Shown here one piece after another: positions 42,015-51,086 of a stretch of 64,000 nucleotides of DNA. The position numbers were made by a program, and so were the translations under genes. Within the stretch, counting starts at the first letter, position 1. Each line of letters begins with the position of its first letter. This DNA comes from an uncultured Saprospiraceae bacterium (GTDB lineage Bacteria > Bacteroidota > Bacteroidia > Chitinophagales > Saprospiraceae): NCBI GenBank assembly GCA_938045585.1, contig CALIAU010000017.1, positions 1 to 64,000 on the forward strand. Direction: 5' to 3'. Below the pieces are notes generated by a model. The model was not told the origin of the DNA, made no database searches, and saw only the letters and a program-made list of their open reading frames with translations.

Positions 42015-43469
42015 ATGGTAAAATTTAGCTCGAAAAAATCAAGGAGAACGTTTATAAAAAATTCAGCTATAGGAGCTGGTGGATTTATGATAGTGCCCAG
42101 GCATGTCTTAGGTGGAAAGGGTTATGTGGCTCCTAGTGATAAAATAAATATAGCTACAATTGGTGCGGGAGGAAAAGGACGGGGAGATACCCTGAATGCT
42201 GCAGGCTACGACACACTTACGATGACGGCAAAAGAGCATGTTGTGGCCTTATGTGATGTAGATTACAAAAATGCGGAAGCAACTTTTAATGCCTTTCCAC
42301 AAGCCAAACAATACAAGGACTTTAGAGAAATGCTGGATAGGCATAGTAAAGAGATAGATGCAGTCATTGTTTCTACACCTGACCATACCCATGCCGTTGC
42401 CACTATGGCAGCCATGAAAATGGGCAAGCATGTGTACGTGCAAAAACCACTTACACATGATGTCTATGAAGCAAGAGTTCTAACTGAGGCGGCAAGAAAA
42501 TATGGTGTAGTTGCACAGATGGGTAATCAGGGAAGTTCGGGTGATGACACGCGGCGTATATGTGAATGGGTATGGGGAGGACTTATAGGTGAGGTTAAAG
42601 AAGTTCACTGCTGGACGAATAGACCCGTCTGGGAACAATCAATGCATCCACCGAAAGGCAAGAAAGTAGTTCCTGAACATTTTGATTGGGACCTCTGGTT
42701 AGGTACTGCACCTTTTAGAGAATTTAATGATGGCTATCATCCATTTAATTGGAGAGGCTGGTGGGATTTTGGCACCGGTGCTCTTGGTGACATGGCCTGT
42801 CATATCATGGATCCTGTAGTACGTGCTTTGAAATTAAAATATCCAACTGCGGTGCAGGCTTTTGCACCATTTAAAGTTGTGAATTGGGGTCGTGTGGACC
42901 CAGATGGCAGTCCGCCAGTTGCCTCCACAGTGCATTATGATTTTCCAGCGCGCGGTGATATGCCAGCAGTTAAACTTACATGGTATGATGGTGGAATGAT
43001 GCCACCAAGACCAGACGAATTAGAGGATGATGAACCAATGGGTAACTGGGATGGCGGCGTGATTATGGTAGGCAGTGAAGGGAAAATAATGTTTGACTGT
43101 TATGGTGCGAATGCACGCTTACTTCCACTGTCTCGAATGACAAACTTTGAAGAGCTTCCACAAACTTTAGAACGTGTTAAAGAAGAAAACCATCAGCGTA
43201 ACTGGATTGCAGCAATCCGAGGGGAGGCAACACTTAGTTCCGACTTTGATTTTGCAGGACCTTTTTCTGAAATAATATTAATGGGGAACCTGGCCATTCG
43301 TAGCCTATACATTCAAGAAGAACAGTTTAATGATAAGGGAGAAATGTATATGGGTTATACAGGTGTTGGGAAAAAGCTCAAGTGGGATGGCGAAAATATG
43401 CGTATCACAAATTATGAACCAGCAAATAGATTTGTGCGTAGAGAGTATAGAGAGGGGTGGATGTTGTAG
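42015..43469 (+). CDS. Gfo/Idh/MocA-family oxidoreductase with Tat-type signal
   Basis: The N-terminus KSRRTFIKNSAIGAGGF has the twin-arginine pattern, so the protein is probably exported folded, with its NAD(P) bound. A Rossmann domain begins at INIATIGAGGKGRGD. The motif KMGKHVYVQKPLTHD corresponds to the EKP-type catalytic lysine region, and the C-terminal half has the alpha/beta dimerisation domain with WWDFGTGALGDMACH. Such secreted members in Bacteroidota act on sugars or glycan-derived compounds, but the substrate cannot be read. Length 484 is usual for the Tat-exported group. Confidence 0.88.
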   Translation: MVKFSSKKSRRTFIKNSAIGAGGFMIVPRHVLGGKGYVAPSDKINIATIGAGGKGRGDTLNAAGYDTLTMTAKEHVVALCDVDYKNAEATFNAFPQAKQYKDFREMLDRHSKEIDAVIVSTPDHTHAVATMAAMKMGKHVYVQKPLTHDVYEARVLTEAARKYGVVAQMGNQGSSGDDTRRICEWVWGGLIGEVKEVHCWTNRPVWEQSMHPPKGKKVVPEHFDWDLWLGTAPFREFNDGYHPFNWRGWWDFGTGALGDMACHIMDPVVRALKLKYPTAVQAFAPFKVVNWGRVDPDGSPPVASTVHYDFPARGDMPAVKLTWYDGGMMPPRPDELEDDEPMGNWDGGVIMVGSEGKIMFDCYGANARLLPLSRMTNFEELPQTLERVKEENHQRNWIAAIRGEATLSSDFDFAGPFSEIILMGNLAIRSLYIQEEQFNDKGEMYMGYTGVGKKLKWDGENMRITNYEPANRFVRREYREGWML

Positions 43470-43477
43470 TTTGTTTA

Positions 43478-43526
43478 GACGCTAGATGTTAGACGTTAGA
43501 CGTTAGACGTTAGATATTAGATCTTA
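43478..43526. repeat. GACGYTA heptamer array, copy 5
   Basis: Seven tandem units (GACGCTA, GATGTTA, GACGTTA three times, GATATTA, GATCTTA) fill nearly all of the 60-base gap between two convergent stop codons. Confidence 0.85.
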
Positions 43527-43529
43527 GAT

Positions 43530-46115
43530 TTAGTGTAGGACGGTGATGTCACCGCTGAGCGTTTCAATCTTGCCATCAACGGTTTCTAATTCCAGTATCC
43601 ACATATATACGCCTGGTTCTACATGGTCTCCCAAGAAGCTACCATCCCAAGCATTTAGAATGGCATTTTCGTCAAAGCTTTGGTCTTCAAAAACAAGACT
43701 CCCCCATCGGTTATATATTTCGATTTTACGTAGCTGGCGAGTGGTACATCCAGGATAGATTGTGAACAAATTATTTTCGCCCAAACTATTGGGACGGAAA
43801 ACATTGGGTACATAGGCCCGCTTTAATTTATCTAAGGTGATATGTGTATCTGTGCTATCTGAACAGCCATTAGCATTTGTCACAATTAGCTTATACGTGC
43901 TTTGAACTAGGGCTTGTACTTGTGGAGAGGGACAGTCATTACAAGTTAAACCTTCACCAGGCATCCAATGATAATTTGCATCCTCTAGTCCATCCATATT
44001 AGGTGACAAGATCAGATCCTCACAAAAATCAGTTTTTATAAGCTGTTCAATTTGGACAGTTGGAGTCACTTGTATTTTGACGCCAACACCAAGCGTGTCT
44101 TGGCAGGCTTGATTGCTTGCGATTAATTCATAATATCCAGCTTGTTCCAATTTTACACCATACATAGAGATTTGCTCCTTAGATGCGCTAAAATCCTGGG
44201 GACCAGTCCAACTAAAATTTATCTGAGAGCCTTCTCCCTTCCCTTTTAACAATAATCTATCACGTTCGCACAATAAAGAATCTCCTGAGATGGAAGCCTG
44301 CACTTGCGGTTCAATGAGTACATCAATGGTATCGCTTTTTTCACAGAATCCATATTTAATAGTAGATCGATACATACCACTATAATTTGATGTCACTGCG
44401 GGTAGCACAGTTTCGGTATTTTCTGAGCTATATAGATTAGGTCCAAGCCATCTTATATCTACTGGAAAATTACTTGTACTACTTAGCTCTAAATCCTGTC
44501 CTTCACATACGGGGCTATTGCTTAGAAGTTCTTGCTGTAAAAGACTATTAGGCGGATCTAAGATAATGGTCGTATCTTTTATTGCAACACTACAATTATC
44601 AGACAAGGTTCTTAATTGATATACTTGATAATTTCCAGGTTGGAGTGAGTCAATGTGAATGGCTCCATTTTGGTCAATGACTTTTTGGAATACAAATTCC
44701 TCCCAACCAATCTTATTCCGCATTTTTATCTCATAGCTTTGTCCTGGAATAAATTCAGGGGAATGTATTCGGATACTTCCGTCATTTGCTTGTATACAAT
44801 CTGTTGGAAGTGATACGTCCCAGCTTACATTTTCTAATTTTGTGGCAACTATTGTAAACCTAGATGGGTCACCTAACTCGCCAACAGTACCTAGTTCATC
44901 CGAAGCCATTACACCTCCGAAGCGATCTGGAAGATCGTATAGAAAGGCTTGATTTAAAGTGGGCCCTACAGGAGCATCAATAGTGCTCACTTTAATTTCT
45001 ATTGTCTGTAAAGCTTTCCCGAAGATATCTATACCTTCAATTTCTAAGATGTTCGTCCCAATACCGCGAATAGCAGTTACATTATCCATAGTGATGCCTT
45101 CCACACTTTCAATTCTAGTACCTATAGGAAAGGTATCCCGCAGAGTTACATCTTCAATGTTGTTATATGAATTATTTTGAATCTGCAGCGTAAAGGTTTT
45201 TCTATCGTTAGTACAAAACATGCCTTCACGCGGCACTAAGTTTGAAAAAGAAAAAGAATATGGACAGGAACAACCATCACTCAAGACCATGTCAGGTCCT
45301 TGGAGTATAGAAAACGTTTCCCCAGTGAATTGGTTTATGGAAAGCAGATGGTCTTGTTCTGGATTTGTACCTTCCTTATTAGATGCATAGGCATGTAAAA
45401 CAGAATTTGGAGAAAACATCATTGCTCCAATATGAGTGACTTCTTCTGTGTTTATAGCTTCTAAGGGAGTCACCATACCCAGTGTGGGTCCATCAAAATC
45501 TAAATCGATGCGCAGTAAATGGCCGCGTGTTGCTTCTGGGTTAAATCCTGCCCCTTCTCCTAGCCCTTGGTAGCTATAGGCTACATTGGGAATATTAGGG
45601 TCCACGGCAAAATCAAATATTGTTGTTTTAAAGGGGCCCTGGTTATCTGATGAAGGATCCCAATAAAGATCAATGCGTTGCAACAAAGAAAAATCATCCA
45701 CAACGTCAAAGACAAGGAGTTGCTTCAAATTATTTTCATAGATTAAATACAAACCATCCACTGTACAGTCACCAGCATACACGTTTAAGGTATCTACTTG
45801 GTTAACAGTACCTACTGTGTCAAAGACACCTCCTCTCTGTAAGCGTATGATCGCATTCGTCTCTTCCTGGACTGCATATATATAATTATCACGTGCATTA
45901 AATCCCATTGCGTCAAATCGCTGATTAGGATACACAGCCCAAGGACTTAAAAATGGAGGGCTGAAAGGAATATATACTGGACGGGAAATTCTAGTGGAAG
46001 TACCATTATTCATACCGAATAGCAATTGTCCATCACAAGGAAACTCTTGTCCTTTCATCTCCCATGCAGAACATAGTATAATAAAGGTGAAAGATAAATG
46101 GATTAAACATTTCAT
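43530..46115 (-). CDS. Large secreted protein with CHU_C (gliding-motility-associated) C-terminal domain
   Basis: A signal peptide (FIILCSAWEMKGQ region) is followed by a ~270-residue beta-propeller-like part (DNYIYAVQEETNAIIRL, VDGLYLIYENN), then DUF11-like and Ig/PKD-like modules. The last ~90 residues are a CHU_C domain (VPNVFRPNSLGENNLF, IYNRWGSLVFED, PGVYMWILEL, GDITVLH). That domain type directs proteins through T9SS and is common in SprB-like and adhesin proteins. A role in surface adhesion or gliding is plausible but unproven. The gene ends four bases after a heptamer array. Confidence 0.85.
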   Translation of the reverse strand: MKCLIHLSFTFIILCSAWEMKGQEFPCDGQLLFGMNNGTSTRISRPVYIPFSPPFLSPWAVYPNQRFDAMGFNARDNYIYAVQEETNAIIRLQRGGVFDTVGTVNQVDTLNVYAGDCTVDGLYLIYENNLKQLLVFDVVDDFSLLQRIDLYWDPSSDNQGPFKTTIFDFAVDPNIPNVAYSYQGLGEGAGFNPEATRGHLLRIDLDFDGPTLGMVTPLEAINTEEVTHIGAMMFSPNSVLHAYASNKEGTNPEQDHLLSINQFTGETFSILQGPDMVLSDGCSCPYSFSFSNLVPREGMFCTNDRKTFTLQIQNNSYNNIEDVTLRDTFPIGTRIESVEGITMDNVTAIRGIGTNILEIEGIDIFGKALQTIEIKVSTIDAPVGPTLNQAFLYDLPDRFGGVMASDELGTVGELGDPSRFTIVATKLENVSWDVSLPTDCIQANDGSIRIHSPEFIPGQSYEIKMRNKIGWEEFVFQKVIDQNGAIHIDSLQPGNYQVYQLRTLSDNCSVAIKDTTIILDPPNSLLQQELLSNSPVCEGQDLELSSTSNFPVDIRWLGPNLYSSENTETVLPAVTSNYSGMYRSTIKYGFCEKSDTIDVLIEPQVQASISGDSLLCERDRLLLKGKGEGSQINFSWTGPQDFSASKEQISMYGVKLEQAGYYELIASNQACQDTLGVGVKIQVTPTVQIEQLIKTDFCEDLILSPNMDGLEDANYHWMPGEGLTCNDCPSPQVQALVQSTYKLIVTNANGCSDSTDTHITLDKLKRAYVPNVFRPNSLGENNLFTIYPGCTTRQLRKIEIYNRWGSLVFEDQSFDENAILNAWDGSFLGDHVEPGVYMWILELETVDGKIETLSGDITVLH

Positions 46116-46294
46116 AATGTAGATATCTAAAATACGAAATATGTTTAGGAATGTAATTTATCCACCATATATAGTCATTAGAAACCACTTATGGCATAAA
46201 TCGTAAATATGTATATGGTGACATGTGACGCTGAAGAAAGCGATGCGTCAAAAAGCCACACGATTTAAATAATTCACATAAACTTTAAAAGAGC

Positions 46295-47119
46295 ATGGAA
46301 GAAGCATCAGGCTTAATGAGCAAAATTGACATTGGCGTTTTATCAGACACGGTCCTCGCATGGGCTCCAAAATTAGTAGCAGCATTATTAGTCCTTTGGA
46401 TAGGATTTATGATTGTTGGTTACATTGGAAAAATTATTGCAAAATCATTGCACGCATCTGGAATAGACAAGGATCTCGTTCCATTTTTAATTTCACTTAT
46501 CAGCGTAATACTTAAGGTAATGGTTGTTATAACAGCAGCGGGAGTTGTTGGTGTGGAAGTAACTGCGTTTGCGGCACTTATAGCAGGTGCAGGTTTGGCG
46601 ATAGGAGCAGCGATGTCAGGAACTTTAAGTCATTTTGCAGCAGGTGTTATGGTATTGATTTTTAAGCCATATAGAGTGGGCGACTTAGTAGATATTCAAG
46701 GTACTGTAGGTACAGTGGATGAAATACAAGTGTTCAACACAGTAATCAACACGCTAGATAATAAAAAGGTAATTATGCCAAATGGTATCGCAACAAGCGG
46801 TGTTATGACCAACCTTTCTGCAAATGGAAAGCTTAGAGTGGATCTTAACGTGGCAATGCCCTATGAAGAAGATTTCGACAAGGTAAAAGGTATTATTCAG
46901 GGAGCATTAGATAAGGTGCCATCAAAGATGAATGAAACGCCAACTATTGAAATCGAAAAATTTGACGAGCATAATGTATTGCTTGCCGTAAGACCCTATG
47001 CAACTCCTGAAAACTATTGGGATGTATACTTTAATTCATACAAAGAAATAAAGAAAGCATTTGGAGAAGCTGGTATCACAGTAGCATACCCTACTAGAAG
47101 AATTCACAATGTCGCATAA
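46295..47119 (+). CDS. Small-conductance mechanosensitive channel, MscS family
   Basis: The channel releases solutes on osmotic downshock. The 274-residue protein has about three membrane helices. The pore-lining third helix is GLAIGAAMSGTLSHFAAGVMVL, with the Gly/Ala ladder of the MscS pore, followed by the beta domain KPYRVGDLVDIQGTVGTVDEI and the FNTVINTLDNKKVIMPNG segment. This is the minimal E. coli MscS-like form, with no extra N-terminal helices. A clean intrinsic terminator follows 31 bases after the stop codon. Confidence 0.95.
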   Translation: MEEASGLMSKIDIGVLSDTVLAWAPKLVAALLVLWIGFMIVGYIGKIIAKSLHASGIDKDLVPFLISLISVILKVMVVITAAGVVGVEVTAFAALIAGAGLAIGAAMSGTLSHFAAGVMVLIFKPYRVGDLVDIQGTVGTVDEIQVFNTVINTLDNKKVIMPNGIATSGVMTNLSANGKLRVDLNVAMPYEEDFDKVKGIIQGALDKVPSKMNETPTIEIEKFDEHNVLLAVRPYATPENYWDVYFNSYKEIKKAFGEAGITVAYPTRRIHNVA

Positions 47120-47150
47120 GCGATAACAATTCGAAACTATATATTTCAGG

Positions 47151-47181
47151 GAGGATTGGCGGATGCCAATCCTCTTTTTTT
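47151..47181 (+). terminator. Intrinsic terminator after the mscS-type gene
   Basis: GAGGATTGGC (47151-47160) pairs perfectly with GCCAATCCTC (47165-47174) around GGAT and is followed by seven T residues. Confidence 0.9.
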
Positions 47182-47306
47182 ATTGCACAAGTTTTAGATC
47201 CGGTATTCCTGAATATTAAGCTTACAAATTAAGCCACTTTATTACAATAATTAACAATCAATTTCCAAAATTGATTGCTATTATCTTCTATTCAATTAAA
47301 AAACAA

Positions 47307-47335
47307 AAAGGCCAATACGAAACGTATTGACCTTT
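47307..47335 (-). terminator. Intrinsic terminator of the DUF1800-DUF1501 operon
   Basis: The arms 47307-47319 and 47323-47335 pair over 13 positions with one mismatch around AAA. On the minus strand the hairpin is followed by a T-rich run (TTTTTGTTTTTT). It lies just beyond the DUF1501 stop codon at 47361. Confidence 0.75.
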
Positions 47336-47360
47336 AGATTTAAGCACTATATTTCGAATA

Positions 47361-49307
47361 CTAGATTTTCACAAACTTTAAAGTCTCCATTGCCTTGTGC
47401 GACATGTATCGCAGGTAATACGTTCCTGAGACTAGATTAGAAACATTTATACGCAATTCATATTCCCCTGGATAGTTATGTACTTCTGGCAACACGACAG
47501 GTACGGTTGCTCCTGTGTTATCTAAGACCTCAATACGTATCTTCCGTTCCTCTTCTCTAATGGAGAATCGAACATTGATAACATCTGTGGCGGGGTTAGG
47601 AAAGAGATTAATCTTTATACGCTCCCCTTTTGTTGTTCGTTCGACAACACGCACGGCTTCTTTTCTTTTTTCCACACGCGTTGTTACAACCTCTTCATCC
47701 GCACTAATGAAGGCTTCAACATCTGGTTTAAACACTGCTAAGGCTCCTGCAGCAGGAACACAGTTACTTGGATATATAATTACATTCGTCCCGCATTCAG
47801 CTCTAAAGCCTGGTTTAAGGTCAACATAATTGCATGCGGTTATTTCTTGTAAAGGTTCACTACCGACAATCCCAGATCCTGGACCTGCTAATCCACCATA
47901 GACATATTCGTCACCTATTATAGGTACCTCAATATCTACATTATGTTCCGTATCTATTTGATCAGGGAAATAACATCCTGAAACTCCAACAGCTGAATTC
48001 GTGTTATTTATAATATCTAAAGATTCTCCGCCTGTATAGACTTCGAAGGTATCATCGATGATTGGCTGTTCTGCTCCTAACCACTGCTTAAGTACACTAG
48101 AGAACACATCTCGATAATCTTTATGATTTCCTGTTGCTACTGTCGGCGCTCCTTGTGCATCTAGATCAGTTACATCAATAGGAGGTCCAAAGACACCTGC
48201 ATTCATTTTATCAGGATGACCCAATAAAAATATAGGTGCTAGTGTTCCATGATCAGTTCCACCTCCGGCATTTTCGGTAAACTTCCTTCCAAACTCAGAA
48301 AAGGTCATGACTAAGCATCTATCCAATAAGCCCATCGCATCTAAATCTGTCATAAAATGATTCACAGAAACAGAAAGGTGGTCTAGCAAATCAGCATGGC
48401 GCACTTCCTGATCTACATGTGTATCGAATCCACCTAGCTCTGTCAAGAATATTTTAGTTTTACATCCTCCCGAGACGAGTCTTGCGACTGTTCTTAATTG
48501 TGCCGCGAGATCATAATTTCCATAATCTACACTACTATTTGACCCCCGTGCAAAAACTTCAGAAATGCGTTGTCCGTAGACCTGAGATTCTTGATCGAGC
48601 AATTTCATAAAGTCTACATGCGTAGTACATGCATTTGGATCAGCAAAGTAGTTATTTCCTATCGCCGTTTCATTTAGAACTGTATAATAACCTTGCGGAT
48701 CCTTGGTGGATAAGTTAATTGCTGCGAGGTGTTCTGATTCTGAATGAAAACCCAAGGACTGATTTTTACCTCTCAGGTGTATACCTAGAGGATCAGGCAT
48801 AAATGCACTAGGCGTTCCTTGATAGCCTTCAAAGGTAGCCTCTAAGTACTTGCCCATCCAACCATATTGTTGTTCGTTAATACCATCACTTCCTGTCAAC
48901 CATAGGTCTGTTGCTTTGAAGTGTGATCTATTCATAGTTGGATAGCCTACTGATTCAATAATATTGACAGCTCCTAGATCGCAGAGGTCTCTTATTTTAG
49001 CCATTTGCGGGTGAAAGCGAATAGCGTCATAGGCGGAATCAGATGACTGTAATTGATTTGCAGGATCTATTCTAAGGCTATTTCTATTATCGACATAATC
49101 TTGTTCATATTCCGGTCGCATGATGGTATTTAATCCATCGTTTGCTCCCTTTAATTGCACAATAACTAGAAACCGTTCTCTAACTGTATCACAGTCTAAT
49201 GAGGTAAATAAGTTGAAGCTATTAAATGTGCTTACCGCTCTATTATTTAATAAAAAAGGTGTAGATAAAAGAGGGCCTGATAGTTTGAAAAAATCTCTTC
49301 TTTTCAT
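47361..49307 (-). CDS. DUF1501 family protein with Tat signal and T9SS sorting domain
   Basis: The start MKRRDFFKLSGPLL is a Tat-type signal. The body has the DUF1501 (alkaline-phosphatase-like superfamily) features VIVQLKGANDGLNT, NRSHFKATDLW, LTELGGFDTHVDQ, MTFSEFGRKFTEN and GTDHGTLAP. The last ~85 residues are a T9SS type A sorting domain (INLFPNPATDVINVRFS to the terminal LKFVKI). It thus carries a Tat-type leader for inner-membrane crossing and a T9SS domain for outer-membrane crossing. Such proteins are nearly always encoded next to a DUF1800 gene, as here (17-base gap). The enzymatic activity is not established. Confidence 0.9.
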   Translation of the reverse strand: MKRRDFFKLSGPLLSTPFLLNNRAVSTFNSFNLFTSLDCDTVRERFLVIVQLKGANDGLNTIMRPEYEQDYVDNRNSLRIDPANQLQSSDSAYDAIRFHPQMAKIRDLCDLGAVNIIESVGYPTMNRSHFKATDLWLTGSDGINEQQYGWMGKYLEATFEGYQGTPSAFMPDPLGIHLRGKNQSLGFHSESEHLAAINLSTKDPQGYYTVLNETAIGNNYFADPNACTTHVDFMKLLDQESQVYGQRISEVFARGSNSSVDYGNYDLAAQLRTVARLVSGGCKTKIFLTELGGFDTHVDQEVRHADLLDHLSVSVNHFMTDLDAMGLLDRCLVMTFSEFGRKFTENAGGGTDHGTLAPIFLLGHPDKMNAGVFGPPIDVTDLDAQGAPTVATGNHKDYRDVFSSVLKQWLGAEQPIIDDTFEVYTGGESLDIINNTNSAVGVSGCYFPDQIDTEHNVDIEVPIIGDEYVYGGLAGPGSGIVGSEPLQEITACNYVDLKPGFRAECGTNVIIYPSNCVPAAGALAVFKPDVEAFISADEEVVTTRVEKRKEAVRVVERTTKGERIKINLFPNPATDVINVRFSIREEERKIRIEVLDNTGATVPVVLPEVHNYPGEYELRINVSNLVSGTYYLRYMSHKAMETLKFVKI

Positions 49308-49324
49308 GATTGTTATTTTAATAG

Positions 49325-51052
49325 CTATTTAAGCTGAAATTCTTGTGATGATAAAATAGATATTACTAAGGCATCCAAATGTGGTCTCACTCTATCCTCA
49401 TCATTATCTCCCACTACAGTGTCACCAAAAAAGTCTACACCTCCATTGTAGTGCACCCATTCTTGGTGCCAATTTATATCGCCGCCTGGTGCAGCGGTGA
49501 AGGTGAACAATTCCTTAATAAAGTTTCTTCTATCGGTAGATACTTCAATAGGGCTTAAATATTCTATAAATAAATCTGTTAGGGTACCTGCTTCCCATAC
49601 CGGCACTCCTTCATTTAAGAGTTGATGTGCATATGCCAGGGTATCTATTTCTGTAAAGAGGTTTGTATTAAACTTGACGAGCTTACTTGCAATGCCATAT
49701 CTAGCTGCCAGGGTACCTGGTGAATACCAGTTCTTATCATACATAGGAGCTTGATGATAGGCAGGATGACCTGCAACATTAGGAGGGCCAAATAACTTTT
49801 GACTAGCATTTTCGCCTAAATCGTTATACATATAAATGGTTCCGAATTTCCGATAATGATTAAACATCTGGTCAACATCATTTACATCTGTTATTGTAGG
49901 AAGGTTAGCACCAAAGAAACTCATAGACTCTGCCAAAATTTCTAAAGGCGATTTTAGAATGGTACCACCACCCGAGTCAGCACTACAGATACTATAGAAA
50001 TAATCGCTACTTAGAAGAAGCTTGAGGGTTTGTATATAACTATAGCCATTTGCTTCTAAGTCATCTGCCAACTCCTGAATAACAGCCTCGGCTGCGGCAT
50101 CAATCGTATTAGATACATAGAATCTATACATTTTTAATGCATAATTTTCGGCTGTAGCTCGCTGCGCAAATACGATATCAATAAACTGATTAATCTCATC
50201 CACGATATCATCAGCATCTGGGTTACTGCTGCCTGTGACTGTATTTGTTCCACTAAAAAGGTTACTAAAATCTTTATCTCCTGTCCAATGTCTAGATGGA
50301 GTAGCGGTTCCAATGTATTGATTATGATCTGGATCCTCTTGTGAATTTGTCCTTACCCCTTCACAGACATAGCCTGAGAATATTTTCGCAGCTTCTGTAA
50401 TATCCGATTCTAAGTAATTTTCGTTGCCATTCATATCTGCACGACCTATGGTAAATAATTCAAGAAATTCTCTTGCATAGTTCTCGTTAAGATTCGTAAT
50501 GTTGTTACCTGCACCAGAATTCAGTCTGTTATCTAAGAAACACAACATCCAGTTATCTCTTGTCATTTTAAATGCTGCCTCTTTCAGAGTACGATTCTCC
50601 CCTGTTAACCAATCTAAGACATGTAGATGATCAAAGAGATATCTAGAGACATGCTTATTTAAATTATTGGTAACCACTGTACCTACATGTGTAGTCGCGA
50701 AAATGGTATGTAAAAAATAGGCTGTTTTATGATTTGCAGAATCGTCCAGTAATGCATTTTGGAACCACCATACTGAGGTATAATGCCTTCGTAAAGATTC
50801 TCTATAATTCGTTTCTAAAGGAATCCAATCCATGTTTGCAGGTTCCTCATAATTTCTTGGTCTATCTATATAGGGTGCTGGAGTAACTGCTCCAAACAAA
50901 TTGTCTACTGCTGCTGTTGCGTCCATATCTTTGAGCATATCCACCTTGGCTTTGGTAAACCTAAAGGAAGTGCGTCTCAGAAGATTTGCTGCTAGCTTTA
51001 TACCCAGATTTCCTGCTCTTGGGACGAGTAAACTGACGGTATTTAATGCCAT
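49325..51052 (-). CDS. DUF1800 family protein
   Basis: The 575-residue protein has the DUF1800 signatures: NLLRRTSFRFT near the start, SVWWFQNALLDDS, the conserved NLNENYAREFLELFTIG, FGPPNVAGHP and SSQEFQLK at the very end. No normal signal peptide is visible, although the N-terminus is moderately hydrophobic, so its export route is unclear. The family is functionally uncharacterised but paired with DUF1501 across many bacteria, which suggests a joint extracellular process. The start codon lies 34 bases after the upstream repeat-protein gene, forming a three-gene operon. Confidence 0.88.
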   Translation of the reverse strand: MALNTVSLLVPRAGNLGIKLAANLLRRTSFRFTKAKVDMLKDMDATAAVDNLFGAVTPAPYIDRPRNYEEPANMDWIPLETNYRESLRRHYTSVWWFQNALLDDSANHKTAYFLHTIFATTHVGTVVTNNLNKHVSRYLFDHLHVLDWLTGENRTLKEAAFKMTRDNWMLCFLDNRLNSGAGNNITNLNENYAREFLELFTIGRADMNGNENYLESDITEAAKIFSGYVCEGVRTNSQEDPDHNQYIGTATPSRHWTGDKDFSNLFSGTNTVTGSSNPDADDIVDEINQFIDIVFAQRATAENYALKMYRFYVSNTIDAAAEAVIQELADDLEANGYSYIQTLKLLLSSDYFYSICSADSGGGTILKSPLEILAESMSFFGANLPTITDVNDVDQMFNHYRKFGTIYMYNDLGENASQKLFGPPNVAGHPAYHQAPMYDKNWYSPGTLAARYGIASKLVKFNTNLFTEIDTLAYAHQLLNEGVPVWEAGTLTDLFIEYLSPIEVSTDRRNFIKELFTFTAAPGGDINWHQEWVHYNGGVDFFGDTVVGDNDEDRVRPHLDALVISILSSQEFQLK

Positions 51053-51086
51053 CGTTTTAAATTTTTAAGTGAAGAAAAAGTATGTC

